Part shown: positions 1-9,582 of the stretch, piece after piece
Layout of the letters: every line of letters begins with the position of its first letter
How positions within the stretch are numbered: the first letter of the stretch is position 1
NCBI RefSeq assembly: GCF_900177545.1
Contig: NZ_FXBQ01000001.1
Span: forward strand, 2,102,122-2,166,121
DNA: 64,000 bases
From: Maritimibacter sp. HL-12
Lineage (GTDB): Bacteria; Pseudomonadota; Alphaproteobacteria; Rhodobacterales; Rhodobacteraceae
Direction of reading: 5' to 3'
Program-made: the position numbers and the translations under genes
The notes under the pieces: model-generated
What the model saw: the letters and a program-made list of their open reading frames with translations, nothing else
The model's database searches: none
Told to the model about the DNA's origin: nothing

Positions 1-232
1 CCGCCACCAGCGCCACCGCGATCGAGGTGCGCGCGCCGACCATCAGCATCGACAGGATATCGCGGCCGAAATGGTCGGTGCCGAGCGGGTAGGTTGCGCT
101 CATCGGTTTCAGCTTGTCGGCGATGTTGAGCGCGGTCACGTCATGCGGGGTCCAGGCGAAGCTCAGGAGCGCCGCGAGCAGGAACACCGCGCTCAGACCG
201 GCCCCGATCCAGAGTTGTGCACCCGGCCTCAT
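1..232 (-). CDS. Dipeptide/oligopeptide-type ABC transporter permease (DppC family), partial, cut by window edge
   Basis: This is the N-terminal 77 or so residues of a second inner-membrane permease for a peptide/nickel-type ABC importer. The product starts MRPGAQLWIG, has one N-terminal hydrophobic segment, then the family signature PLGTDHFGRDILS followed by VGARTSIAVALVA, which is typical of DppC/OppC proteins where the transmembrane core begins. The start overlaps the stop of the upstream DppB-like gene by ATGA, so the two are translationally coupled. The rest of the gene lies beyond position 1, and the ATPase subunits, if present, would be there too. The family call is firm; the substrate cannot be told. 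Confidence 0.85.
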   Translation of the reverse strand, partial: MRPGAQLWIGAGLSAVFLLAALLSFAWTPHDVTALNIADKLKPMSATYPLGTDHFGRDILSMLMVGARTSIAVALVA

Positions 233-1176
233 GTGCGCCGCCTCAAACGGGGATCGACCGCGGCATAAGCGAGATCGACGAGGAAGGTGACGACGATCAC
301 CGCGAAGACCAGCAGCATCACGAGGCTTTCGACCACGATCAGGTCGCGCTGGGTGATGGCCTGAAACACCAGCCGCCCGAGGCCGGGCAGGAAGAACACG
401 TTCTCGATGATGATGGCCCCCGCCAGCAGAAAGGAAAACTGCAGCCCGATGATGGTGAGCACCGGGATCAGCGCGTTCCTGAGCGCGTGGCGCAGAACCG
501 CTTGCCGTCGGCTCAACCCTTTGGCGCGGGCAGTTCGGATGTAATCCTGCCCCAGCGTTTCGATCAGGGCCGAGCGCATCACCCGGGCGAGGATCGAGGC
601 CTGTGGCAGCGCCAGCGCAACGGCGGGCAGCGTGAGCGCCTTCAGCCCGGGCAGAAGCCCGCCTTGCCAGCCGGGAAAGCCGCCGGCCGAAAACCAGCGC
701 AGGTTCACCGCGAAAACCAGTACCAGCAGCATGGCGAACCAGAAGTTCGGCACCGCGATGCCAAGCTGGGTGGTGCCCATGATGCCGTAATCCGTCACAC
801 CCCCCCGCCGTGCCGCCGCCAGAAGCCCGACCGGGAAGGCGATCAACGTCGACAGCGCCAGTGCGTAGAGTGCCAGCGGCAGGGAAATCCAGAGCCGCTG
901 CGCAACCAGATCGGCCACCGGCACCTTGTAGGTATAGGATACGCCGAAATCGCCGGTGAGCATGCCGCCCGCCCATGACAGGTAGCGCGACACCAGTGTG
1001 CCGTTCAGCCCCAGTTGCTCGCGCAGGGCGGCCACCGCGTCGGGGGTTGCGTTCATGCCCAGCATGTAGGCCGCCGGATCACCCGGGATCACCTCGATCA
1101 CCGCGAAGATCACCACCGAGGCGACCAGAAGGCTCAGGCCGAGCGACACTGCGCGGGAGAGGGCGTAACGCAACAT
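229..1176 (-). CDS. Dipeptide/oligopeptide-type ABC transporter permease (DppB family)
   Basis: This 315-residue inner-membrane permease has the usual DppB/OppB/GsiC length and layout: an N-terminal segment (MLRYALSRAVSLGLSLLVAS), a periplasmic stretch containing IPGDPAAYMLG, then five further hydrophobic segments. The cytoplasmic coupling loop that contacts the ATPase reads RTARAKGLSRRQAVLRHALRNA, the standard EAA-type motif of this family. It follows the binding-protein gene by 138 bases, with a GC-rich hairpin between them, and overlaps the DppC-like gene by four bases. The ribosome site before the ATG is weak. Family assignment is secure, but peptide, nickel, opine and glutathione importers all share it. 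Confidence 0.93.
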   Translation of the reverse strand: MLRYALSRAVSLGLSLLVASVVIFAVIEVIPGDPAAYMLGMNATPDAVAALREQLGLNGTLVSRYLSWAGGMLTGDFGVSYTYKVPVADLVAQRLWISLPLALYALALSTLIAFPVGLLAAARRGGVTDYGIMGTTQLGIAVPNFWFAMLLVLVFAVNLRWFSAGGFPGWQGGLLPGLKALTLPAVALALPQASILARVMRSALIETLGQDYIRTARAKGLSRRQAVLRHALRNALIPVLTIIGLQFSFLLAGAIIIENVFFLPGLGRLVFQAITQRDLIVVESLVMLLVFAVIVVTFLVDLAYAAVDPRLRRRT

Positions 1177-1272
1177 GGCGCCAGACTAGGCGCGCGGGCA
1201 GGGGTGGGAAAGACGCAAAACGCGGTCGCTTTCAGACAGCTCCGGCGTCGCGGCCTTGCCGCGCAAGAATGA

Positions 1273-1298
1273 GGGGCGCCGGGTTTCCCGGGCGCCCC
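1273..1298 (-). terminator. GC-rich hairpin between binding-protein and permease genes, possible attenuator
   Basis: Arms 1273-1283 and 1287-1298 pair as GGGGCGCCGGG with its near-complement (one bulged G) around a TTT loop. There is no clear T-run after it on the minus strand, so it is more likely a message-stabilising or partial-termination element. That would fit the higher expression of binding protein than permeases common in ABC operons. Confidence 0.45.
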
Positions 1299-1314
1299 CC
1301 CAAATGCACGCGGA

Positions 1315-2778
1315 TCACTCGGTCCAGCGCACGGCGGTGAGGTCGTTGGCCTGGGTCGGCGCGTTCTCCCACAGCCCCTCGATCCTGGCATCCGCCACGC
1401 CGGTCTTGGCAAGTTGGAACAAATAGGCGTTCACGTAATCCTCGGCGATCATCTTCTGCGCGGCCTTGTTGAGCTCCGAACGCCGGTCCGGGTCGGCAGT
1501 CACCCCAAGCTCGGCGATCACCTCCTGGAATTCCGGGTTGTCGTACTGGAAGTAGTAATCCGGCCGGGCGTAGATGTTGATGTCGGCGGGCTCGGTGTGG
1601 CTCACGATGGTGAGATCGAAATCCTTGCCGGTGAACACCTGTTCGAGCCATTGCGCCCATTCGAGGTTGGTGATCTCCGTCTCGATCCCCACCTCGCGCA
1701 GTTGCGCCGCGATGATCTCGCCGCCGCGCCGGGCGTAGGTCGGCGGCGGCAACATCAGCCGCAAGGGCCGCACCTCGCCGACTTCGGCAACGAGCGCCTT
1801 GGCCACCTCCGGGTCATGGCCGGAAAGCCCGGTGAGGTCGACGTAGTCGGGGTTGTGCGGGGCGAAATGGCTGCCGATCGGGGTGCCGAAGCCGAACATC
1901 GCGCCGTCGATGATGTCCTGCCGGTTGATCGCGTGGGAAATCGCCTTGCGCAGGCGGATATCGTCGAGCGGTGGCTCGACGTTGTTCATCGCGAGAATGG
2001 TTTCGCCCTCGGTCGAGCCGACGATCACCTTGAAGCGGGAATCGGCCTGGAACTGCGCCAGCGTCTCGGGTGCCGGGAAGTTCGGGAAGGCGTCGACATC
2101 GCCCGCCATCATCGCGGCGAAGGCGGCGTTGGGATCGGAGATGAACTTGAACGTGGCCTCGGCCAGCGCCGGGGCTTCGCCCCAGTAATCGGGGAAACGG
2201 GTGAGGGTGACGCGATCGCCCTGCACCCATTCGGAGAAGCTGAAAGGCCCGGTGCCCACCGGCTCGGTGGCGGCGGTCTCGATGCTCTCGGGCGCGACGA
2301 TCACGGCGTCGCCCCAGGCCATGTTGAACGGAAAATTGCCGTTGGGCTCGGCGAGGGTCACACGCACGGTGAGCGGATCGACGGCCTCGACACTCTCGAT
2401 CCCGGCAAACAGCGCCTTCTGGGCATTGGTCGAGTCTTCCGCCCGGGCGCGGTCGAGCGAGAACACCACGTCGTCGGCCTCCATCGCCGTGCCATCGTGG
2501 AAGGTGACCCCTTCGTTGAGGTTGAAGGTATAGACGGTGCCATCTTCGCTCACGTCCCAGCTATGGGCGAGCGCGGGCTGCACCGCGCCATCGGGGCCGA
2601 AGCGGGTGAGGCCCTCGAAGACGTTGGCATAGACCACCTCGTCGATCGCGGCGGCAGCGCCGCCGGTCGGATCGAGGTTTGGCGGTTCGAGCACCATGCC
2701 GAGCGTGATCGTATCCTGCTGGGCATGGGCGATGCCCGCGGTGAGCGCGAGCACGGCGGCGAGGGTGAGCTGTTTCAT
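1315..2778 (-). CDS. ABC transporter substrate-binding protein, family 5 (peptide/nickel type)
   Basis: This periplasmic solute receptor (487 residues) delivers substrate to the DppB/C-like permeases just downstream. The start at 2778 is chosen because AGGAAGG lies just before it and it gives a clean signal peptide, MKQLTLAAVLALTAGIAHA, with the mature protein starting near QQDTITLG. SBP_bac_5 hallmarks are visible: GMVLEPPNLDPTGG near the mature N-terminus, YTFNLNEGVTFHDGTAMEADDV at about residues 80-100, and LRKAISHAINRQDIIDG in the middle. The length is normal for the family. The reading frame remains open upstream to 2847, but that has no ribosome site. The nearest upstream gene is a LacI-family regulator on the same strand, 123 bases away. 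Substrate unknown. Confidence 0.93.
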   Translation of the reverse strand: MKQLTLAAVLALTAGIAHAQQDTITLGMVLEPPNLDPTGGAAAAIDEVVYANVFEGLTRFGPDGAVQPALAHSWDVSEDGTVYTFNLNEGVTFHDGTAMEADDVVFSLDRARAEDSTNAQKALFAGIESVEAVDPLTVRVTLAEPNGNFPFNMAWGDAVIVAPESIETAATEPVGTGPFSFSEWVQGDRVTLTRFPDYWGEAPALAEATFKFISDPNAAFAAMMAGDVDAFPNFPAPETLAQFQADSRFKVIVGSTEGETILAMNNVEPPLDDIRLRKAISHAINRQDIIDGAMFGFGTPIGSHFAPHNPDYVDLTGLSGHDPEVAKALVAEVGEVRPLRLMLPPPTYARRGGEIIAAQLREVGIETEITNLEWAQWLEQVFTGKDFDLTIVSHTEPADINIYARPDYYFQYDNPEFQEVIAELGVTADPDRRSELNKAAQKMIAEDYVNAYLFQLAKTGVADARIEGLWENAPTQANDLTAVRWTE

Positions 2779-2901
2779 GGGCGTCCTTCCTGTCGGTCCT
2801 TCGTGGGCCTGTGCCGCATTCAAGCGCGGGGGCGGCCATCTGTGCAAGAGATTTCACCATGCTCCGGGCAGGCTCGGGCCTTGATCGCGCCGGGCGCGAC
2901 G

Positions 2902-3933
2902 TCAGGAAACCGTCGTCGTCCGGTGCGAGTCGCGCAGCACCAGGGGGCATTCGAGGCGCACCTGTTCGGCGGCCGGATCCTCGCTGCCAAGGATCATCCT
3001 CGCGGCCCAATGGCCCATTTCGCGGTGCGGCAGGAGCACCGTCGAGAGCGCCGGGGCGAGGTGCTGGGCGATTTCCTGATCGTCATAGCCCATCACCGCG
3101 ATCTCGGTGCCAACGCCGACACCCCTTTCCTTCAGGGCCTCGTAGCAGCCCACGGCCATGAGATCGTTGGCGCAGAAGATCGCGTCGGGCCGGGCCCCCT
3201 CGTCGAGGAGCCGCAAGGTGGCATTGCGCCCGCCCGAAGGCAGGAAATTGCCCTCGACCACCAGCGACGGGTCGACCGGAATGCCCGCCGCGCGCAGGGC
3301 GCGTTCGTAACCTTCCATGCGCTGGTCGGAGGCTTCCATCCAGGGCTCGCCGGAGATGAAGGCGATACGCCGGTGCCCGGCCGCGATCAGGGCCTGGGTG
3401 GCAACTTCGCCGCCGCGCCGTTCGGCCGGCACCACCGAAGGCAACCGCGCTTTCTCCTCGTGGCAGTTGAGCAGCACGGCCTTGTGGCCGGCGAGCGCGT
3501 CGGGCGGTGAAACCATGTGCGTCAGGATCGACCCGTAGATCACCCCGCGCACCCGGTCGGTGGCCCATTTGCGCAGGATCGCCGCCTCGTAGGTACGGTC
3601 GCCGCCCGTCATCACCACCTCTACCAGAACGTCGTTTTTCCAGGCCGCTTCCTGCACACCTTCGATCGAGATCGCGGCGAAGGGGCTGGTGGCAACCTCG
3701 TCGAGCATCAGCCCGATCACCTCGTGGCCCGCATGCTTCGGCGGGCGTCCGGCGGCGCGGCGGCGATAGCCGAGCTCTTCCGCCGCGGCGATCACCCGGC
3801 GGCGGGTTTCGGCCCCGATGCGCATGTCGTCGAGCCCGTTGAGCACGAAGGAAACGGTGGACTGCGACACGCCTGCGCGCAGCGCCACGTCTTTCATGGT
3901 GACGCGTCCCTGTTTCGGGGTGCTTTCTCTCAT
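2902..3933 (-). CDS. LacI/GalR-family transcriptional regulator
   Basis: This 343-residue repressor-type protein has an N-terminal helix-turn-helix and hinge (TMKDVALRAGVSQSTVSFVLNG, residues 12-33) followed by a periplasmic-binding-protein-like effector domain. GYRRRAAGRPP marks the hinge region. An alternative ATG at 3897, right at MKDVALRAG, has a better ribosome site (AGGGAC), so the first twelve residues are uncertain. The gene is divergent from a sugar ABC cluster starting at 4046, and an AT-rich palindrome in the gap is a likely operator. By LacI-family precedent it should respond to the sugar taken up by that cluster. It might also affect the peptide-type operon transcribed after it on the same strand, which is speculation. 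Confidence 0.92.
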   Translation of the reverse strand: MRESTPKQGRVTMKDVALRAGVSQSTVSFVLNGLDDMRIGAETRRRVIAAAEELGYRRRAAGRPPKHAGHEVIGLMLDEVATSPFAAISIEGVQEAAWKNDVLVEVVMTGGDRTYEAAILRKWATDRVRGVIYGSILTHMVSPPDALAGHKAVLLNCHEEKARLPSVVPAERRGGEVATQALIAAGHRRIAFISGEPWMEASDQRMEGYERALRAAGIPVDPSLVVEGNFLPSGGRNATLRLLDEGARPDAIFCANDLMAVGCYEALKERGVGVGTEIAVMGYDDQEIAQHLAPALSTVLLPHREMGHWAARMILGSEDPAAEQVRLECPLVLRDSHRTTTVS

Positions 3934-3971
3934 GCCGTGAAAAACTCTTGTTGCATGCCGCTAATAAATAT

Positions 3972-3988
3972 TGCTAATAATTTTAGCA
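3972..3988. promoter_or_regulatory. Palindromic operator candidate for the adjacent LacI-family regulator
   Basis: TGCTAA-TAATT-TTAGCA is a perfect 6-bp inverted repeat with a 5-base spacer. It sits in the only AT-rich stretch between the divergent lacI-like gene (start 3933) and the ABC permease gene (start 4046). A second imperfect palindrome, GCTAATAAATATTGC (3960-3974), overlaps it. Size, symmetry and position fit a LacI-family site; the assignment is inference. Confidence 0.6.
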
Positions 3989-4045
3989 CAAGCGGATTCG
4001 CGATGGCGATTCCGCGAGGGCGGGCAGGGCCCGTGGGGAGGAGAC

Positions 4046-5146
4046 ATGGCTCGTGACAGGATAGCCGGCAGGCGTCGGCTCACCCAGAAACAGGCGGCGG
4101 CGCTGCTTCTTCTGCCGTTTTTCGCGGTTTACGCGATGTTTCTTGTCTACCCGTTCCTGCGCGGTATCTGGATCAGCCTGCACGACTGGAACCTGCTCGC
4201 CGTCGCCTTCAACCCCGACGCAAAGGAATTCATCGGTTTCGAGAACTACCAGCGCGTGATGTGGGGGCAGAACATCGAATGGAGCGCATGGGCCAGCCCG
4301 GCCCTTCAGGTTGTCGGGCTCGCCGGTGCGGGCCTCGCCGCCTTCCTTCGCCGGACGGACCGGATGAGCCGGGCCACGGCCATCGCCCTCGGGCTGGCCT
4401 CGGTTCTGCTCTTTGTCCTCCCCGGTTTCCATCCCGGCGAAGGCGGGCGGTGGTATGACCGCCGGTTCTGGCCCACGGTTGGCAACACGCTGGTGTTCGT
4501 CGGGCTGACGGTGCCGGGGGTGACGCTCACCGCACTGGTGATCGCCGCCGCGATCAACCGCGAAACCCGTGCCATGGCGGTGCTGCGCACGTTGTTCTTC
4601 CTCAGCCAGGTGCTGTCGGTCACGGTGGTGACGCTGATCTGGCAGATCATGTTCTCGCCGCGCCAGGGCTTGATCGCCAATATCACCGAGGTGTTCGGGG
4701 GCACGCCCATCGTCTGGCTCACCGATCAGCAATTTGCCATGGCGGCGATCGTGATCACCACGATCTGGTGGTCGCTCGGCATCGCGATGATCCTGTTCCT
4801 CGCCGGGCTTCAGGACATTTCGGCCGATCTCTACGAGGCCGGCGCGCTCGACAACGCCACCGGCGTGCGCGCCTTCCGGCATATCACGCTGCCCAACCTC
4901 AAGCGGACCATCACGTTGGTGATCGTGCTGCAGATCATCCTGCATTTCCAGGTTTTCGGTCAGTCGCACCTGATGACGCAAGGCGGCCCGAACGACACCA
5001 CGCAGGTGCTCGTGCGCTACATCTACCAGACCGGCTTTCGCGACAGCGAACTGGGCCGGGCCTCGGCGATGGCGGTGTTCCTGTTCGTGATCATGAGCGG
5101 GTTCTCGGTGCTGCAGTTCGTGGTCGGGCGGGAGGACGACAGATGA
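4046..5146 (+). CDS. Sugar ABC transporter permease, MalF/UgpA-like, with extra inserted membrane segments
   Basis: This inner-membrane permease (366 residues) belongs to a carbohydrate importer of the CUT1 type. The start at 4046 is set by GGGGAGGAGAC just before it. The EAA coupling loop reads EAGALDNATGVRAFRHITLP (about residue 270). It is about 70 residues longer than the usual 290-300. The excess lies between the first membrane segment (FFAVYAMFLVYPFLRGIWIS) and the conserved NTLVFVGLTVPG, and includes two additional hydrophobic stretches around LQVVGLAGAGLAAFL and AIALGLASVLLFVLPGF. It overlaps the next permease by ATGA. No ATPase is encoded in this cluster, so an external one must be used. 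Substrate unknown; the glycoside hydrolase downstream suggests an oligosaccharide. Confidence 0.9.
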   Translation: MARDRIAGRRRLTQKQAAALLLLPFFAVYAMFLVYPFLRGIWISLHDWNLLAVAFNPDAKEFIGFENYQRVMWGQNIEWSAWASPALQVVGLAGAGLAAFLRRTDRMSRATAIALGLASVLLFVLPGFHPGEGGRWYDRRFWPTVGNTLVFVGLTVPGVTLTALVIAAAINRETRAMAVLRTLFFLSQVLSVTVVTLIWQIMFSPRQGLIANITEVFGGTPIVWLTDQQFAMAAIVITTIWWSLGIAMILFLAGLQDISADLYEAGALDNATGVRAFRHITLPNLKRTITLVIVLQIILHFQVFGQSHLMTQGGPNDTTQVLVRYIYQTGFRDSELGRASAMAVFLFVIMSGFSVLQFVVGREDDR

Positions 5147-5979
5147 ACACACGCGGATACTACTGGCTTGTCGTCGCGCTTTCGGTTCCGGCCTTCCTCT
5201 GGCTGGTGCCGACGCTCTGGATGGTGTCGCTCTCGTTCCAGCCCAACGAGGTGCTGGCGCGCACCACCTCGACAACGGCGCTCGGGCTCCTGCCGATCCC
5301 CTTTACCGCCGAGAACTACGGTGCGCTGTTCACTTTCGGCCAGACGCCGTGGTGGTTTCTCAACTCGGTGATCGTCGCGCTGGGCATGACGCTGGGGGTG
5401 CTGCTGGTGTCGACCACGGCGGGATACGCGCTCGCCCGGCTCGACTTCCCCTTCAAGCGCGCGCTGATCCTGGCCGCGCTCGCCGGGCTTATGGTGCCCG
5501 AACAGGCCGTTTTCATCCCGCTCTACACGATGTTTGCCGACTTCGGATGGCACAATTCCTACCACGCGCTGATCCTGCCGCGTATGGCGGTGCCGATCGG
5601 TGTTTTCCTGATGATGCAGTTCTTCAAGGCGATCCCCGACGACATCGAGGAAGCGGCCAGGCTGGAGGGCGTGGGCTGGTTGCAGATCTTCTGGTACGTG
5701 ATGCTGCCGCTCGCGCGGCCGGCGATGATGACGCTGGCGATCCTGACCTTCCTCTACGCCTGGAACGACTACCTCTGGCCGCTGGTCTCGGCCCAGAAAC
5801 GCGAGTTTTTCACCATCACCCTCGGGCTCGCCTCGATCCAATCCAACTTTGCGCAATCGGAAGGGCTGGGCCGCGTCATGGCCTCGGGCGTGATCGCCTC
5901 GCTTCCGGTCGTGCTCCTGTTCCTGATCTTCCAGCGTTACGTGGTGCAAGCCATGACCGTGGGTGGAAGCAAGGGATGA
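5143..5979 (+). CDS. Sugar ABC transporter permease, MalG/UgpE-like
   Basis: Second permease (278 residues, normal family length) of the carbohydrate importer encoded at 4046-7303. It has an N-terminal membrane segment (YYWLVVALSVPAFLWLVPTLW), five more hydrophobic segments, and the EAA loop EEAARLEGVGWLQIFWYVML followed by PLARPAMM, which contacts the ATPase. The ATG overlaps the stop of the upstream permease by ATGA, implying translational coupling. It is followed after 43 bases by the binding-protein gene. Membership of the MalG branch is clear; the sugar is not. Confidence 0.93.
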   Translation: MNTRGYYWLVVALSVPAFLWLVPTLWMVSLSFQPNEVLARTTSTTALGLLPIPFTAENYGALFTFGQTPWWFLNSVIVALGMTLGVLLVSTTAGYALARLDFPFKRALILAALAGLMVPEQAVFIPLYTMFADFGWHNSYHALILPRMAVPIGVFLMMQFFKAIPDDIEEAARLEGVGWLQIFWYVMLPLARPAMMTLAILTFLYAWNDYLWPLVSAQKREFFTITLGLASIQSNFAQSEGLGRVMASGVIASLPVVLLFLIFQRYVVQAMTVGGSKG

Positions 5980-6022
5980 ACCGGGGCGGTGCCCCAATCG
6001 GAAACCTGACGGGAGGAAAACC

Positions 6023-7303
6023 ATGAAACAGATACTGATCGGAGCGGCATTCGCGGCGGGGTTCGCCGTGCCCGGGGTGGCGCAGGAGGTCACCCTCGGG
6101 CGGTTCTTCGGCGCATGTGAAGACGCGGGCACCGACACCAAGGCCAGCGTTGGCGAGGCCTGCATCATCCAGTCGATCATCAACGCCGCGAGCGCCGGGA
6201 TTGACGGCGTGACGGTTGAAACCCTGCCCACCGACTGGGGCAACTACTACGACCAGATCAAGGCGGCCTACGCGGGCGGCACACCGCCCGACGTGCATGT
6301 GATGCACCGCCACCGGGTGCCCGAGTTCGCCGGCCTCGGCGCGCTCGCGGAGCTTTCCGATGATCTCGCAGCCGCCGGGATCGACCCCGACGACTGGGCC
6401 CCGGCCGCGCGCGATGCGGTCAGCTTCGACGGAGGCATCTATGGTGTGCCAATGGATTTTCACGCCAACCTCTGGCACGTCAACATGGATCTGATGGCCG
6501 AGGCCGGGCTGGTCGAGGACGGCAAGCCGGTGCTGCCCTCGTCGCCCGAGGAATTGCTTAAACACGCGCAGATGGTGAAGGAGGCGACCGGGCAGGATTA
6601 CCTCGCCGCCGATTTCGCGCAGTTCCCGATCGGGGTACGCCTCGTGCTGGCGCTGATGTGGCAGCAGGGTGCCAATATCTTCGACGGCGATACCGCCACG
6701 ATCAACGACGCCGCCGCGCTGAACGCGGTCACCGCGATCACCCAGTTGTTCGACGCCGATCTGGCCGATCCGCAGTTGAACTACGCCGACAGCCAACAGG
6801 CGTTTCTCAACGGCGAAGCGGCGGTGCTGGTGAACGGCACATGGGTGGTCGATCTCTATGACGCCGAAGCCGCGAAGGCCGAGACCGGGTTGAACGACTA
6901 CTACGCCGCCGACTTCCCGACCCTGTTCGACCAGGGGGCAACCTGGGCCGACAGCCACATGTGGGCGATCCCGGCCTCGCTGAAGGCGAACGATCCCGAA
7001 ACCTTCGGCGCGGCGCTCAAGGTTCTGGCCTTCATCAACGATCACAACATCGACTGGGCCCGCACCGGGCACATGGCGGTGCGCACCTCGGTTCTCGAAA
7101 GCGCCGACTACGCCGCGCTGCCGCACCGAGACGAATATGCCACGACCGCGTCGATTGCCCGCGATACGCCGCCCTCGGAGCGCTACGGCGCGATCCAGGA
7201 CGTGCTGAACCGCGAGTTGCAGGCGATCTGGCTCACCGACAAGCCGGTCGAGACCGCGCTCGCCGATGCCGAAGCGGAAGTGCAGGACCTGCTCGACCGC
7301 TGA
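6023..7303 (+). CDS. Sugar ABC transporter substrate-binding protein, family 1
   Basis: This periplasmic receptor (426 residues) serves the two preceding permeases. The start is at the ATG preceded by GGGAGGAAAACC, giving the signal peptide MKQILIGAAFAAGFAVPGVAQ. The mature part has SBP_bac_1 features: AAYAGGTPPDVHVMHRHRVP around residue 90, a YGVPMDFHANLWHVN segment lining the cleft, and ALKVLAFINDHN near the C-terminus. Aromatic residues are frequent, as in sugar receptors. It is placed after rather than before its permeases, unlike the second sugar cluster in this window. A 62-base gap with a GC hairpin separates it from the glycoside hydrolase gene. Confidence 0.9.
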   Translation: MKQILIGAAFAAGFAVPGVAQEVTLGRFFGACEDAGTDTKASVGEACIIQSIINAASAGIDGVTVETLPTDWGNYYDQIKAAYAGGTPPDVHVMHRHRVPEFAGLGALAELSDDLAAAGIDPDDWAPAARDAVSFDGGIYGVPMDFHANLWHVNMDLMAEAGLVEDGKPVLPSSPEELLKHAQMVKEATGQDYLAADFAQFPIGVRLVLALMWQQGANIFDGDTATINDAAALNAVTAITQLFDADLADPQLNYADSQQAFLNGEAAVLVNGTWVVDLYDAEAAKAETGLNDYYAADFPTLFDQGATWADSHMWAIPASLKANDPETFGAALKVLAFINDHNIDWARTGHMAVRTSVLESADYAALPHRDEYATTASIARDTPPSERYGAIQDVLNRELQAIWLTDKPVETALADAEAEVQDLLDR

Positions 7304-7312
7304 GACCCTCAC

Positions 7313-7343
7313 GCCCCGGACCGGCACGGCGCCGGGCCGGGGC
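7313..7343 (+). other. GC-rich hairpin between binding-protein and hydrolase genes
   Basis: GCCCCGG (7313-7319) and CCGGGGC (7337-7343) can pair around a 17-base loop that itself is GC-rich. The same arm sequence recurs at 18902-18918 before another gene. There is no T-run, so it is more likely an RNA-stability element or an intergenic repeat than a terminator. Confidence 0.4.
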
Positions 7344-7365
7344 ACGTTCCTCCAAGAGATATTCG

Positions 7366-8478
7366 ATGCCTGAACACGCTCGCGACACGAGATGGAGCGC
7401 CGCGCGCGCATGGGCCTGGTGGGAAGCTCGCGACTGGGTGTGCGGGGTGAACTTCCTGCCGTCTAGCGCCACCAACTTCCTGGAAATGTGGCGGGCGGAA
7501 ACCTTCGACCGGGAAACCATCGCCCGTGAACTCGGATGGGCCGCCGACATCGGCTTCAACGCGGTGCGGGTGAACACCCATTTTCTTGTCTGGCAGCACG
7601 ACCGCGACGGCTTGATTGCCCGCATGCGCTGGTTTCTCGAAACCGCTTCGACGCGCGGACTCGACGTGGTGCTCGTGCCCTTCGATGATTGCGGGTTCGG
7701 CGGGGCCGAGCCGGTCTGGGGAGACCAACCCGCGCCGGTGCCCGGCCTGCACAATTCCCGCGCGGTGGCCAGTCCGGGGCGGGCGGCGGTGATGGACCAC
7801 GCGCTGTGGCCCGGTTTTGAAGCCTACCTGCGCGATCTCGTCGCCAGCTTCGGCAAGGATCAACGAGTGTTGTTCTGGGATCTCTACAACGAGCCGGGAA
7901 ACCGGATGATCTTCACCCCCGCGGGATTCGAGGAATACGATGCCGGGTTAGCCGAACACAGCCGCGCGCTGATGCGCGCCGCCTTCGGCTGGGCCCGGGC
8001 CGAGGCCCCGACGCAGCCGCTCACCGTGGGTGCATGGCAGACGCCGCCGGTTGGCTCCAAGGCACGGCCTTTCGCCGACGAGATCGACCGTCTTGCGCTC
8101 GATCTGTCGGATATCGTGACCTTCCACGCCTATTGCGACCGTGCCTGTGCCGACCGCCTGATTGACCAACTCGCCGGGCTGGGTCGTCCGATGTTGATCA
8201 CCGAATGGCTCGCCCGAGCGGTGGACAGCCGGATCGACGACCAGCTTCCGCTGTTTCACGCGCGTGGCGTGGGCTGCTTCAACTGGGGCTTCGTGCGCGG
8301 CCGCACCCAGACTCACCTGCCTTGGCCGAGGACGCTGGTGGAACGTCACGGTCGCCATCCGCGCGAGGGGGTCTGGTTTCACGATCTTCTGCACCCCGAC
8401 GGCACGCCCTACGATCACGACGAGATCGCGCTGATCGGGAGGCTCACCGGGGCCGGGGGGCGCCGGGCGGCGCGCTGA
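7366..8478 (+). CDS. Cytoplasmic glycoside hydrolase, clan-A TIM barrel (GH5/endo-mannanase-like)
   Basis: A 370-residue enzyme predicted to hydrolyse a beta-linked oligosaccharide imported by the neighbouring ABC transporter. Two clan-A landmarks are visible: FWDLYNEPGN with the probable acid/base Glu176, and MLITEWLAR with the probable nucleophile Glu280. WVCGVNFLPSSATNFLEMW near the N-terminus is typical of the first barrel strand in this group. There is no signal peptide, which argues for a cytoplasmic role after uptake. The start is placed at the ATG in ATTCGATGCC, because upstream in-frame sequence belongs to the binding-protein region. Mannosidase, xylosidase or glucosidase activity cannot be distinguished. 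The gene ends convergent to the ATPase gene, 22 bases away. Confidence 0.8.
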   Translation: MPEHARDTRWSAARAWAWWEARDWVCGVNFLPSSATNFLEMWRAETFDRETIARELGWAADIGFNAVRVNTHFLVWQHDRDGLIARMRWFLETASTRGLDVVLVPFDDCGFGGAEPVWGDQPAPVPGLHNSRAVASPGRAAVMDHALWPGFEAYLRDLVASFGKDQRVLFWDLYNEPGNRMIFTPAGFEEYDAGLAEHSRALMRAAFGWARAEAPTQPLTVGAWQTPPVGSKARPFADEIDRLALDLSDIVTFHAYCDRACADRLIDQLAGLGRPMLITEWLARAVDSRIDDQLPLFHARGVGCFNWGFVRGRTQTHLPWPRTLVERHGRHPREGVWFHDLLHPDGTPYDHDEIALIGRLTGAGGRRAAR

Positions 8479-8491
8479 CCTTGCGCGCCGC
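8467..8491. terminator. Perfect 9-bp hairpin between convergent genes, possible bidirectional terminator
   Basis: GCGGCGCGC (8467-8475) and GCGCGCCGC (8483-8491) flank TGACCTT, which contains the stop codon of the glycoside hydrolase gene. It lies between convergent genes. No T-run follows on either side, so factor-independent termination is uncertain. Confidence 0.4.
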
Positions 8492-8500
8492 AGCCCCGGT

Positions 8501-9565
<1,065 letters not shown>

Positions 9566-9582
9566 GTCTCTCTCCCTTTTGG

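Noticed and set aside
1414-3510. Nearly 700-codon plus-strand frame opposite the peptide-binding protein and LacI genes
   Set aside because: Shadow of two well-supported minus-strand genes; no motif or signal peptide.
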